From Bacteroidota bacterium (GTDB taxonomy: Bacteria; Bacteroidota; Ignavibacteria; Ignavibacteriales; Melioribacteraceae), in contig JAJYMU010000261.1 in the NCBI GenBank assembly GCA_021786655.1, positions 1 to 7,590 of the forward strand: a DNA stretch of 7,590 nucleotides, given 5' to 3'. Shown piece after piece: positions 1 through 4,588 of this stretch. A program made the position numbers and the translations under genes. A model generated the notes under the pieces. It made no database searches. It was given only the letters and a program-made list of their open reading frames with translations, and was not told the origin of the DNA. The number at the start of each line of letters is the position of its first letter. The first letter of the stretch is position 1.

Positions 1-190
1 GATTTTCTTTTTGATCAAATAAGTTACTATTGTATTTATGAAACCCGCAGCGATAGGATCAACTTTTGTCAAAAACTTCTGAAATTAAGTTGACGCCTAT
101 GCGTAAAAAGCGCGGGGGTAAACTGTTTTACAGTGCGGCATTTGTGTAATAATAAAGCTGTGTATATAAAACTAAGTTGCTCTTTAAGGT

Positions 191-294
191 AGTTTAGGGC
201 GTGAGATAGAAAAGAAAATTTTATTCAATGATGAAATATTTATTTAATAAAACGGGAATGTGATAGTTAAGTATTATATCTCACGCCCTGAATT
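191..294. repeat. MITE-like inverted-repeat element
   Basis: A perfect 13-nt inverted repeat, AGGGCGTGAGATA (196-208) and TATCTCACGCCCT (277-289), extends outward to an 18-bp stem (191-208 with 277-294) if two G-T pairs are allowed. The arms enclose about 68 nt of very A+T-rich, non-coding DNA. Size and shape fit a miniature inverted-repeat transposable element, or a long RNA hairpin. No clear target-site duplication was found next to the arms, so mobility is inferred from shape only. It could also be a transcription end structure for the minus-strand toxin-antitoxin operon that lies about 120 nt away. Confidence 0.5.
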
Positions 295-320
295 CTAAGA
301 AACATTTTTATAAATAAAAG

Positions 321-385
321 GTAGTTGCTTCTGTTCGGCATTCTTGTTCCCCGCAACAAAACTGCGGGGCAGGCTTGGCTGCCGG
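321..385. repeat. Degenerate intergenic repeat, copy 1
   Basis: This block matches 1094-1174 in the same orientation. The first part (321-351) aligns with 1094-1124 at 25 of 31 positions, centred on the shared TTCGGCATT. The second part (367-385) aligns with 1156-1174 at 17 of 19 positions, ending in GGCTGCCGG. Between the two parts the copies differ: here a hairpin CCCCGCA/TGCGGGG (349-369), there a different hairpin. The two copies bracket the toxin-antitoxin operon as direct repeats. Confidence 0.55.
349..369. repeat. GC-rich hairpin downstream of the toxin gene
   Basis: CCCCGCA (349-355) and TGCGGGG (363-369) form a perfect 7-bp stem with a 7-nt loop. It lies 45 nt past the stop codon of the minus-strand toxin gene. 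It could help end that transcript, but no T-tract follows on the minus strand, so it is not called as an intrinsic terminator. Confidence 0.5.
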
Positions 386-413
386 TTAGCGGCAAGGTCG
401 TTAATTGTAATAA

Positions 414-680
414 TTATTTGAAAAGTTCAACGTGTGATCCTGTTCTTTCTAAAAATAATGCTTCTTCTGTGAGGCGATAAATTAGTAACCAATCTGGTTC
501 AATATGGCAATCACGATGGTTTTTCCATTTGCCGACAAGTTTGTGATCACGGTATTTGGGTCCTAATAGTTGTTTCTTTAGAAGAGTTTCTATTACGATT
601 TCAAGTTGAGTGATATTCTTTCCTTGATTCTGGATTCTTTTGAAGTCCTTTTTGAATTGAGAAGAGTAAATTAACCTCAA
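414..680 (-). CDS. yafQ: YafQ-family mRNA interferase toxin
   Basis: An 88-residue toxin of the RelE/YafQ fold. In this family the protein cuts mRNA at the ribosome during translation, and its DinJ-type partner neutralises it. The sequence follows E. coli YafQ (92 aa) closely along its second half. The blocks RDHKLVGKWKNHRDCHIEPD (44-63) and RTGSHVELF (79-87) keep the residues that matter in YafQ: His46, His59, Asp63, Trp64 and His83. All are present, so the toxin looks active. The start is TTG at 680-678; it overlaps the antitoxin stop in the string TTGA, which implies translational coupling and matched dosage. No in-frame ATG lies nearby. The nearest possible ribosome site is GGAA inside the end of the antitoxin gene. 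Confidence 0.93.
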   Translation of the reverse strand: MRLIYSSQFKKDFKRIQNQGKNITQLEIVIETLLKKQLLGPKYRDHKLVGKWKNHRDCHIEPDWLLIYRLTEEALFLERTGSHVELFK

Positions 681-937
681 CTATTAAGTTCCTTGAAAAG
701 TTGATTTATATTTGATACTTCATGGAGTTCTTCGCCATTTTCAGATTTGCGCAATGTTTCTTCGGTTAATTCATTGGGAATCTTTATCTCAAAAGGTATT
801 CCTTTAGTCAAAGAAACCTGTGTCAAGAAAATGGCAATGGCTTCCGACATTGAAATGTTAAGTTTATTAAGAATTTTCTGGGCTTTATTTTTTACGCTCG
901 GATCAATTCTAGCTTGTATTGTTGCTGATTTATTCAT
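677..937 (-). CDS. dinJ: DinJ/RelB-family antitoxin
   Basis: An 86-residue antitoxin, first gene of the operon. The N-terminal half (about residues 5-45) has the ribbon-helix-helix pattern of DinJ/RelB: a short basic strand ATIQARID, then two helices around VKNKAQKILNKLNISMSEAI. This part binds operator DNA as a dimer. The segment GIPFEIKIPN (46-55) is the usual DinJ hinge, followed by an acidic C-terminal tail that in this family wraps and blocks the toxin. The ATG start at 937 is preceded by a good ribosome site GAGG (minus strand, 948-945) with a 7-nt spacer. The complex is expected to repress its own promoter through the palindrome at 951-982. The toxin gene follows with a 3-nt overlap. 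Confidence 0.92.
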   Translation of the reverse strand: MNKSATIQARIDPSVKNKAQKILNKLNISMSEAIAIFLTQVSLTKGIPFEIKIPNELTEETLRKSENGEELHEVSNINQLFKELNS

Positions 938-950
938 TTTGTTTCCTCAA

Positions 951-982
951 ATACTATGTAATTACAATCGCAATACAAGTAT
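951..982 (-). promoter_or_regulatory. Candidate toxin-antitoxin operator
   Basis: An imperfect inverted repeat, ATACTATGTA (951-960) against TACAAGTAT (974-982), contains a perfect 10-nt palindrome TGTAATTACA (957-966). It lies between the -10 box and the ribosome site of the antitoxin gene, the place where ribbon-helix-helix antitoxins commonly autorepress. Binding is inferred from position and symmetry only. Confidence 0.5.
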
Positions 983-1006
983 ATGATTAATTTTATTTTT
1001 TATCAA
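978..1006 (-). promoter_or_regulatory. Sigma70-type promoter of the toxin-antitoxin operon
   Basis: Read on the minus strand, TTGATA (1006-1001) and TATACT (983-978) are separated by exactly 17 nt, close to the classical TTGACA/TATAAT arrangement. Transcription would begin near 970-972, about 33 nt before the antitoxin ATG. Bacteroidetes proper favour a TTTG/TAnnTTTG promoter instead, so this classical form either reflects a non-Bacteroidetes host or a module that brought its own promoter. Confidence 0.6.
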
Positions 1007-1047
1007 CACTGAAATTACAGCTAACCGCTTAAAAAAGGATCCCGCAA

Positions 1048-1079
1048 TCCCGCAAAATCCGCCGCGGCGGACTGCGGGA
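1048..1079. repeat. GC-rich nested palindrome
   Basis: TCCCGCA (1048-1054) pairs with TGCGGGA (1073-1079), and inside lies the perfect 14-nt palindrome TCCGCCGCGGCGGA (1058-1071). An additional CCCGCA copy sits at 1041-1046. The GC content contrasts sharply with the A+T-rich surroundings. The arms TCCGCC/GGCGGA recur in the palindrome inside the lipoprotein gene (2984-2998), suggesting one dispersed REP-like family. Confidence 0.65.
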
Positions 1080-1093
1080 CAGGTAAATGAAAA

Positions 1094-1174
1094 GTAGTTG
1101 TAACTATTCGGCATTGTTGCTCCCGTCTGCGTTCCGAAAGAATCGGAACTTCGCCGGGCAAGCTGGGCTGCCGG
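1094..1174. repeat. Degenerate intergenic repeat, copy 2
   Basis: Second copy of the block at 321-385, same orientation, sharing TTCGGCATT and GGCTGCCGG cores. Its middle holds a different hairpin, GTTCCGA-AAGAA-TCGGAAC (1131-1149). The gene-free stretch 938-1263 is thus explained by the toxin-antitoxin promoter, the palindrome at 1048-1079 and this repeat. The minus-strand open frame that runs through it (962-1252) appears to be chance coding of repeats. Confidence 0.55.
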
Positions 1175-1263
1175 AATGTTTTCATTTAGCCTTTTGAATT
1201 CAAAACCGCATTGATTTAAAGGCGTTTTTAGCTTAAATTCTTGCAGTATCAAAAGGTAATGTC

Positions 1264-2754
1264 GTGGGGAAAATAATTTTTAAGTGTTTCTCTCTCAATT
1301 CATTTTGCGGCCGCATCCGGATAAAGCCAACAATTAATATTTTCGTCGAACGATTGTTGCCAAAATGTTGGAATAAAAATTTAGCTATTATTTTTTTCTC
1401 GATCATATTTTCTATTTGGCCTATCTGCTATGCCCAACAAACTACAACTACAGGTAATCTTCTAAGAATTAATTTTACGAAACCGGAAATCGATTTCAGC
1501 GATACGCTTTGGCAGTGGACAGATACAAGCTATCTTGGTGGCTATCTAAAGTACTATTGTTCTAAAGTGTTGAGACCAGTTTCAACTGCTTATCTGTTAG
1601 TTAGTTCTGTTGATGAGAATACTTACTATCCCTCGACTTATCTTTATCTATACAATTTAGCTGATAAATCCATGCGCCAGTTAGTTGCAGATCATCCCGG
1701 TTATGATCCGTTATCACCTTACTACTATAAACTTCATGTTGAATACACTTTGGAAGGGAGTTTTATTTTTATGGGAGAAAGAAGAGCGGCAATATTCCTA
1801 AAAAATGATTCTCTCGCCGCGCTCGAAAACATAAACGGATTGTCTTTGACTCATCATGCAGGACAAATTGAAGGCAAAAGTTTTGTAGTTGCAAGAGGGA
1901 AAGATTATCGTCATTACACATATTACCTCGAGGACCTTTCAATACCAGAAAATATAACATTGAGTAATAAAATAATTGTTGATTACGGAGGCAACTCCGA
2001 GTTTAGTGGACCGGCCGAAATCCATCATTTGAAAGATGATTTATATCTGTACGTTGAAGATATTTCTAACTTCTTATACTTGTGTTCATACAGTGACAGC
2101 AAGTTGACGATGATAAAACGTCTTAGACCTAAAGGGGCTCATATAACTTTTCCTGATTTCACTAACTACCGGTATCATAACAACAACATTTTTTATATTG
2201 AAAATGGGGATCTGTTCAAAGAGAGCTTTGATTCTTCAACAAAAGATTTCACTGGAAAGACCTTAGTAATTCCTAAACTCGGGTACAATTATTCTTTTAG
2301 CGAGGATAATAGTTTTTTAGCACAAATACGGAATGATTCTTTAATTATACATTCACTAAGACAAGAAAAAGTCTTAAATAGTTACAACATTGCTGCAATA
2401 AAACACAGAGGTTATCTAGTTGACTCTCCATACGTTTACATTCATCAAATAAAGACGGTAACTGATGTTGAATCTTCCGTTAACTTGCCTACTGAATTTG
2501 GTCTCGAGCAGAATTATCCCAATCCGTTTAACCCATCAACGACTATAAATTATTCAGTTCCCAGATCTGGTTTTGTTTCAATGAAAATATACGATGTTCT
2601 TGGTAAAGAAATAAAAACCTTGATCAGTGAAACGAAAATCGCGGGAAATTATTCAATAAAATTTGACGGGGTTAATCTTCCAAGTGGAATATACTTTTAT
2701 CAAATGAAGACATCCGAATATATGCGAACGAAAAAGATGATTTTATTGAAGTAA
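1264..2754 (+). CDS. Secreted protein with T9SS C-terminal sorting domain
   Basis: A 496-residue protein of unknown specific role. A hydrophobic segment at about 40-55 ending CYA-QQ (cleavage near 57/58) looks like a Sec signal peptide. The body (about 60-400) is rich in Tyr, Ser and Asp, with alternating hydrophobic positions and recurring patterns such as LYLYVEDIS. This suggests a beta-rich, perhaps beta-propeller-like fold, but no family is recognised. Residues 408-496 are a classic type A sorting domain: EFGLEQNYPNPFNPSTTI, then KIYDVLGKEI, then LPSGIYFYQM, ending in basic KKMILLK. Such domains direct export across the outer membrane by the Por/type IX system. The GTG start has AAAAGG 7 nt upstream (1251-1256), but gives an unusually long 38-residue n-region. 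TTG at 1354 is an alternative start that would leave a normal signal peptide. Confidence 0.85.
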   Translation: MGKIIFKCFSLNSFCGRIRIKPTINIFVERLLPKCWNKNLAIIFFSIIFSIWPICYAQQTTTTGNLLRINFTKPEIDFSDTLWQWTDTSYLGGYLKYYCSKVLRPVSTAYLLVSSVDENTYYPSTYLYLYNLADKSMRQLVADHPGYDPLSPYYYKLHVEYTLEGSFIFMGERRAAIFLKNDSLAALENINGLSLTHHAGQIEGKSFVVARGKDYRHYTYYLEDLSIPENITLSNKIIVDYGGNSEFSGPAEIHHLKDDLYLYVEDISNFLYLCSYSDSKLTMIKRLRPKGAHITFPDFTNYRYHNNNIFYIENGDLFKESFDSSTKDFTGKTLVIPKLGYNYSFSEDNSFLAQIRNDSLIIHSLRQEKVLNSYNIAAIKHRGYLVDSPYVYIHQIKTVTDVESSVNLPTEFGLEQNYPNPFNPSTTINYSVPRSGFVSMKIYDVLGKEIKTLISETKIAGNYSIKFDGVNLPSGIYFYQMKTSEYMRTKKMILLK

Positions 2755-2808
2755 AATTGCCCAACCAGCTTTTCCACCCGACCGCATTAATCACTTTCCT
2801 TTTAAGGT

Positions 2809-2827
2809 CTACCGCATAATCCGGTAG
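2809..2827 (+). other. Small hairpin after the T9SS cargo gene
   Basis: CTACCG (2809-2814) and CGGTAG (2822-2827) form a 6-bp stem with a 7-nt loop, 54 nt past the stop of the secreted-protein gene. No T-run follows on the plus strand, so its role as a terminator is doubtful. Confidence 0.35.
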
Positions 2828-2851
2828 TGACTAAAAAATGGATTGTTGTTC

Positions 2852-2897
2852 TCATGTTTCATCAGAATATTGCCGAGGGTATTCTGGTGAGACATGA
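2852..2897. repeat. 18-bp stem, 10-nt loop hairpin upstream of lipoprotein gene
   Basis: Positions 2852-2869 pair with 2880-2897, all 18 positions pairing if two G-T pairs are accepted (core CAGAATA/TATTCTG and CATG/CATG). The loop is TTGCCGAGGG-like, 2870-2879. The right arm covers the ATG at 2894, an upstream in-frame start of the next gene, which argues against that start being used. The structure may be a transcription end or attenuator between the two genes, or another palindromic element. A second small stem TCTCGC/GCGAGA follows at 2908-2913/2922-2927. Confidence 0.6.
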
Positions 2898-2959
2898 AAA
2901 TGAATCTTCTCGCCGTTAGAAGCGAGACCTCTAAAATTAAATTTTATTTCATTCGCCTT

Positions 2960-3316
2960 ATGAAGAAGATAATTCAGCTCTCGTCCGCCTCCGGCGGAAT
3001 AAAGCTCTACATTATTTCTTTCTTGTTACTTCTACTAACAAGCTGCCGCGAAGGCATAGTTGAGTTTCAACAGTCCTCACAAACTCAAACCGCAGTGCAA
3101 ACCGCTAATATTTACATCTCCTCATTTCCAAGCGGCGCTGATATTTATTGGGAGAACAATTCAACCAACAAAGTTACTCCCGATAGTCTAATCGGCATTC
3201 AGCCCGGAAGCTATACGGTTAAACTGAAACTTCTCGGATATGCCGATCAAAGCGTTCCGGTTGTGGTAACTCCGGGGCAAAAGAAATATATTAATGTAAG
3301 GTTTAATGAGTTTTAG
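2960..3316 (+). CDS. Small PEGA-domain lipoprotein
   Basis: A 118-residue predicted lipoprotein. The signal peptide starts MKKII and ends in the lipobox LLTSC, so the mature protein would begin at Cys29 with a lipid anchor in the membrane. Residues 51-115 read as one PEGA domain: ISSFPSGADIYW, then TPDSLIGIQPGSYTVKLK, then GYADQSVPVVVTPGQ and a final beta strand. PEGA domains are small surface or envelope beta modules; the precise role here is unknown. The frame is open back to ATG 2894, but that start lies in a hairpin arm and would place 22 extra residues before the signal peptide, so 2960 is preferred. The signal peptide carries an unusual in-frame insert at residues 8-16 (see the repeat at 2976-3008). 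The stop codon lies in the direct repeat shared with the folA start, so the gene was probably once directly upstream of folA. Confidence 0.8.
   Translation: MKKIIQLSSASGGIKLYIISFLLLLLTSCREGIVEFQQSSQTQTAVQTANIYISSFPSGADIYWENNSTNKVTPDSLIGIQPGSYTVKLKLLGYADQSVPVVVTPGQKKYINVRFNEF
2976..3008. repeat. In-frame palindromic insert in the signal peptide
   Basis: A palindrome with arms TCCGCC (2984-2989) and GGCGGA (2993-2998) is enclosed by direct repeats AGCTCT (2976-2981 and 3003-3008). The unit of repeat plus insert is 27 nt, exactly nine codons (SSASGGIKL). Removing one unit leaves MKKIIQLYIISFLLLLLTSC, a textbook 20-residue lipoprotein signal peptide. This fits a small GC-rich palindromic element inserted in frame with a 6-nt duplication, similar in principle to palindromic elements found within Rickettsia genes. 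The same arms occur at 1058-1071. Confidence 0.65.
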
Positions 3317-3330
3317 CTTTTGCAAAAAAT
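3287..3330 (+). repeat. 44-nt direct repeat, left copy (lipoprotein end)
   Basis: Matches 4056-4099 at 40 of 44 positions; the last 24 nt (3307-3330) are identical. It contains the last codons and TAG of the lipoprotein gene, followed 3 nt later by a severed copy of the folA start (TTG CAA AAA). Here that start runs into the transposase unit and stops after 13 codons (MQKMLAVMVQTMT, 3320-3361). The two copies bracket the transposase unit. Confidence 0.85.
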
Positions 3331-3337
3331 GCTAGCT

Positions 3338-3357
3338 GTCATGGTCCAAACCATGAC
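3338..3357. repeat. Left flanking hairpin of the RAYT gene
   Basis: GTCATGGT (3338-3345) and ACCATGAC (3350-3357) form a perfect 8-bp stem with loop CCAA. It lies 10 nt before the transposase ATG. It is an inverted counterpart of the hairpin at 3931-3949 and a probable recognition structure for the transposase. Confidence 0.75.
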
Positions 3358-3367
3358 CTGAGAAATT

Positions 3368-3928
3368 ATGGGGTTGAGACACAGAAATAGTCTTACAGAT
3401 TGCACACATTTTTTCATTACAACTACAGTTGTAAAATTTCTCAACGTGTTCAAAGATTCTACAGCATGTGAATTGCTGATACGTAATATCAAGCATTATC
3501 AAAAACGATATGAGTTTAATATTCTTGCTTATGTTATTATGCCGTCTCATTTCCATTGGATAATCGAAGTCAATAAAAGAAAAGGAACGGTTTCGGATTT
3601 AATGAGAGACATTAAGAAGTACTCCGCATGGGATATAATGGAATATCTTGAAAAGGAGAATTCTAATTACTCACCGGCATTTAGTGCATCAGCCAAAGAT
3701 TACGAAGATCAAAAACGAAAGTTCTGGATGCCAAGATTCTACGATGAGGTAATACGGAATGAAAAAATGTTTTGGCAGAAGTTGAGTTATATTCATTACA
3801 ACCCAGTAGAAGCTGGAATAGTGGATAGCCCTGCGGAATACAAATACTCAAGTGCCCGGAACTACATTGAAGGAGACCATTCTGTAATTGTAGTTGATAC
3901 GTCGCTTGCTGGGACAGAGATTAAATAG
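3368..3928 (+). CDS. REP-associated tyrosine transposase (Y1/IS200-like)
   Basis: A 186-residue single-domain HUH nuclease of the RAYT (TnpA-REP) family. Such enzymes bind and cut single-stranded hairpin DNA and are linked to the spread of REP palindromes. The metal-binding pair is His61 and His63 in MPSHFHWIIE. The RAYT signature FWMPRFYDEVIRNEK (119-133) matches the WQPRFWEHAIRN block of E. coli YafM. Tyr141 in LSYIHYNPVEAGIV aligns with catalytic Tyr115 of E. coli TnpA-REP. The YKYSSARNY motif (158-166) is also typical. All key residues are present and the frame is intact, so the enzyme may be active. Hairpins with matching stems sit immediately before and after the gene. The ATG at 3368 gives the normal family N-terminus; a weak GAGAA lies just upstream. 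The gene is single and transcribed in the direction of its neighbours. Confidence 0.93.
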   Translation: MGLRHRNSLTDCTHFFITTTVVKFLNVFKDSTACELLIRNIKHYQKRYEFNILAYVIMPSHFHWIIEVNKRKGTVSDLMRDIKKYSAWDIMEYLEKENSNYSPAFSASAKDYEDQKRKFWMPRFYDEVIRNEKMFWQKLSYIHYNPVEAGIVDSPAEYKYSSARNYIEGDHSVIVVDTSLAGTEIK

Positions 3929-3930
3929 CC

Positions 3931-3949
3931 GTCACGGTTGGACCGTGAC
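3931..3949. repeat. Right flanking hairpin of the RAYT gene
   Basis: GTCACGGT (3931-3938) and ACCGTGAC (3942-3949) form a perfect 8-bp stem with loop TGG, 2 nt after the transposase stop. Read on the minus strand it matches the left hairpin (3338-3357) across CTGTCAyGGTCCA, with the one differing base pair changed on both sides of the stem. The pair therefore forms inverted repeats around the gene. Confidence 0.75.
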
Positions 3950-3960
3950 AGTCGTGCAAA

Positions 3961-4006
3961 CCTCGCGACCCGCCTTGACCGCTTGTCGGGCAGGTTAATC
4001 GCGGGG
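3961..4006. repeat. GC-rich long-loop inverted repeat
   Basis: CCTCGCGA (3961-3968) pairs with TCGCGGGG (3999-4006), one G-T pair, around a loop that also contains the partly complementary CCCGCC and GGGCAGG. It sits in the non-coding tail of the RAYT unit and resembles the other GC-rich palindromes of the window. Function unknown. Confidence 0.45.
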
Positions 4007-4031
4007 TAAGAGAAGAAAACACGCCACAAGC

Positions 4032-4051
4032 GTAGAACCGTTTCAACGGTT
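4032..4051 (+). repeat. GTAG-led REP-like hairpin
   Basis: GTAG (4032-4035) is followed directly by the hairpin AACCGT-TTCA-ACGGTT (4036-4051). A GTAG tetranucleotide at the foot of a hairpin is the hallmark of REP sequences recognised by RAYT proteins in enterobacteria and pseudomonads. It lies 4 nt before the right copy of the 44-nt direct repeat, so it may mark the right end of the element. Confidence 0.6.
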
Positions 4052-4055
4052 TGGT

Positions 4056-4099
4056 TATATTAGCGTAAGATTTATTGAGTTTTAGCTTTTGCAAAAAAT
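4056..4099 (+). repeat. 44-nt direct repeat, right copy (folA start)
   Basis: Second copy of 3287-3330. It still reads as the end of the lipoprotein (YISVRFIEF then TAG at 4083-4085, against YINVRFNEF in the left copy) and then gives the real folA start at 4089. The four differences all lie in the former lipoprotein part, as expected if that relic is no longer under selection. Confidence 0.85.
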
Positions 4100-4586
4100 A
4101 ATTATTGCCGCAGTTACCAAAAACAACGTTCTGGGAAATGACGGAAAAATTCCGTGGCATTCCGAAGAAGAACTTAAACATTTCAAACGCACCACAGTTG
4201 GGTTTCCGGTTATCATGGGAAGAAAAACTTGGGAGGCGATCGGCAATCCTCTTCCCGGAAGATTGAATATTGTTGTTACCGGCAATCCCGATTACGCAAT
4301 TCCGTTTCATGAGGTAATAATATTCAACTCGTTAAAATCCGCGGTGGATTTTTGTTCAAGCGCTAAGCGTGAGAAAGTTTTTTTCATCGGCGGCGCACAA
4401 ATCTATGAACAGGCAATCGAGAGCGCGGATAAAATCATTTTATCGGTCATGAATTTTGAAACCGAAGGGGATCTATTTTTTGTTAAAGTAGATGAATCCA
4501 AGTGGCTGTTGAATTCGACAGAAAATCATACGGATTTTGCGGTTCATCACTATATTAGAAAACCGGATTTGAAATTAATAGGATAG
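4089..4586 (+). CDS. folA: Dihydrofolate reductase
   Basis: A 165-residue cytoplasmic enzyme that reduces dihydrofolate to tetrahydrofolate with NADPH, needed for thymidylate and purine synthesis. Full family length. Visible motifs: the N-terminal strand IIIAAVTKNNVLGNDGKIPW (4-23) with the Met20-type loop, Glu28 at the position of catalytic Asp27 of the E. coli enzyme, PVIMGRKTWEAIG (40-52), PLPGRLNIVVT (54-64), the cofactor glycine pair in FFIGGAQIY (98-106) and ETEGDLFF (124-131). TTG at 4089 is chosen because it begins the protein exactly where the family does and no ATG is available. The mutL TTG follows the TAG stop after only 2 nt, so the two genes form an operon. The region just upstream has been replaced by the RAYT unit, so the present promoter of folA may lie in or before that unit. 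Confidence 0.95.
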   Translation: MQKIIIAAVTKNNVLGNDGKIPWHSEEELKHFKRTTVGFPVIMGRKTWEAIGNPLPGRLNIVVTGNPDYAIPFHEVIIFNSLKSAVDFCSSAKREKVFFIGGAQIYEQAIESADKIILSVMNFETEGDLFFVKVDESKWLLNSTENHTDFAVHHYIRKPDLKLIG

Positions 4587-4588
4587 TT

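Larger units (their letters stand above)
1..413. other. Gene-free left flank
   Basis: No convincing coding region is visible on either strand. The stretch holds two tiny hairpins (ACGC/GCGT at 93-96/101-104 and ACTGT-TTT-ACAGT at 122-134), the long inverted-repeat element at 191-294 and the repeat copy at 321-385, both listed separately. A 16-codon ATG reading frame at 98-148 has no recognisable product and is not called. The part before 190 may be the intergenic tail of a gene beyond the left edge. Confidence 0.6.
3331..4055 (+). mobile_element. RAYT unit inserted between lipoprotein gene and folA
   Basis: About 725 bp lying between the two copies of the 44-nt direct repeat. In order it contains a hairpin (3338-3357), the transposase gene (3368-3928), an inverted partner hairpin (3931-3949), a GC-rich stem (3961-4006) and a GTAG-led hairpin (4032-4051). 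Loss of this unit plus one repeat copy would restore a lipoprotein-folA junction with a 3-nt spacer. IS200-like and RAYT elements usually do not duplicate their target, so the long flanking repeat needs another explanation, such as recombination or template switching. Outer limits are inferred from where the repeat similarity ends. Confidence 0.65.

Noticed and set aside
98..148. Sixteen-codon basic peptide frame (MRKKRGG...)
   Set aside because: Too short, no ribosome site, and no conservation can be shown from the window.
191..294. Complete IS element or target-site duplication at the inverted repeat
   Set aside because: The core is too short to encode a transposase, and no direct duplication is seen beside the arms.
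747..986. Plus-strand 79-codon open frame
   Set aside because: It lies antisense to the well-supported antitoxin gene and has no recognisable features.
321..1174. Integron attC sites flanking the toxin-antitoxin cassette
   Set aside because: Spacing and orientation are suggestive, but no matching GTTRRRY/RYYYAAC core pairs were found in either repeat copy and no integrase is present.
962..1252. Minus-strand 96-codon open frame
   Set aside because: It runs through the toxin-antitoxin promoter, a GC-rich palindrome and the repeat copy at 1094-1174; no family-like pattern and an atypical composition. Best read as chance coding of repeats.
3320..3361. Thirteen-codon frame MQKMLAVMVQTMT as a leader peptide
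   Set aside because: It is explained by the duplicated folA start running into the RAYT unit; no independent evidence that it is a functional leader.
3921..4310. Minus-strand 129-codon open frame
   Set aside because: It crosses the RAYT tail hairpins and the antisense of folA; a shadow without family features.
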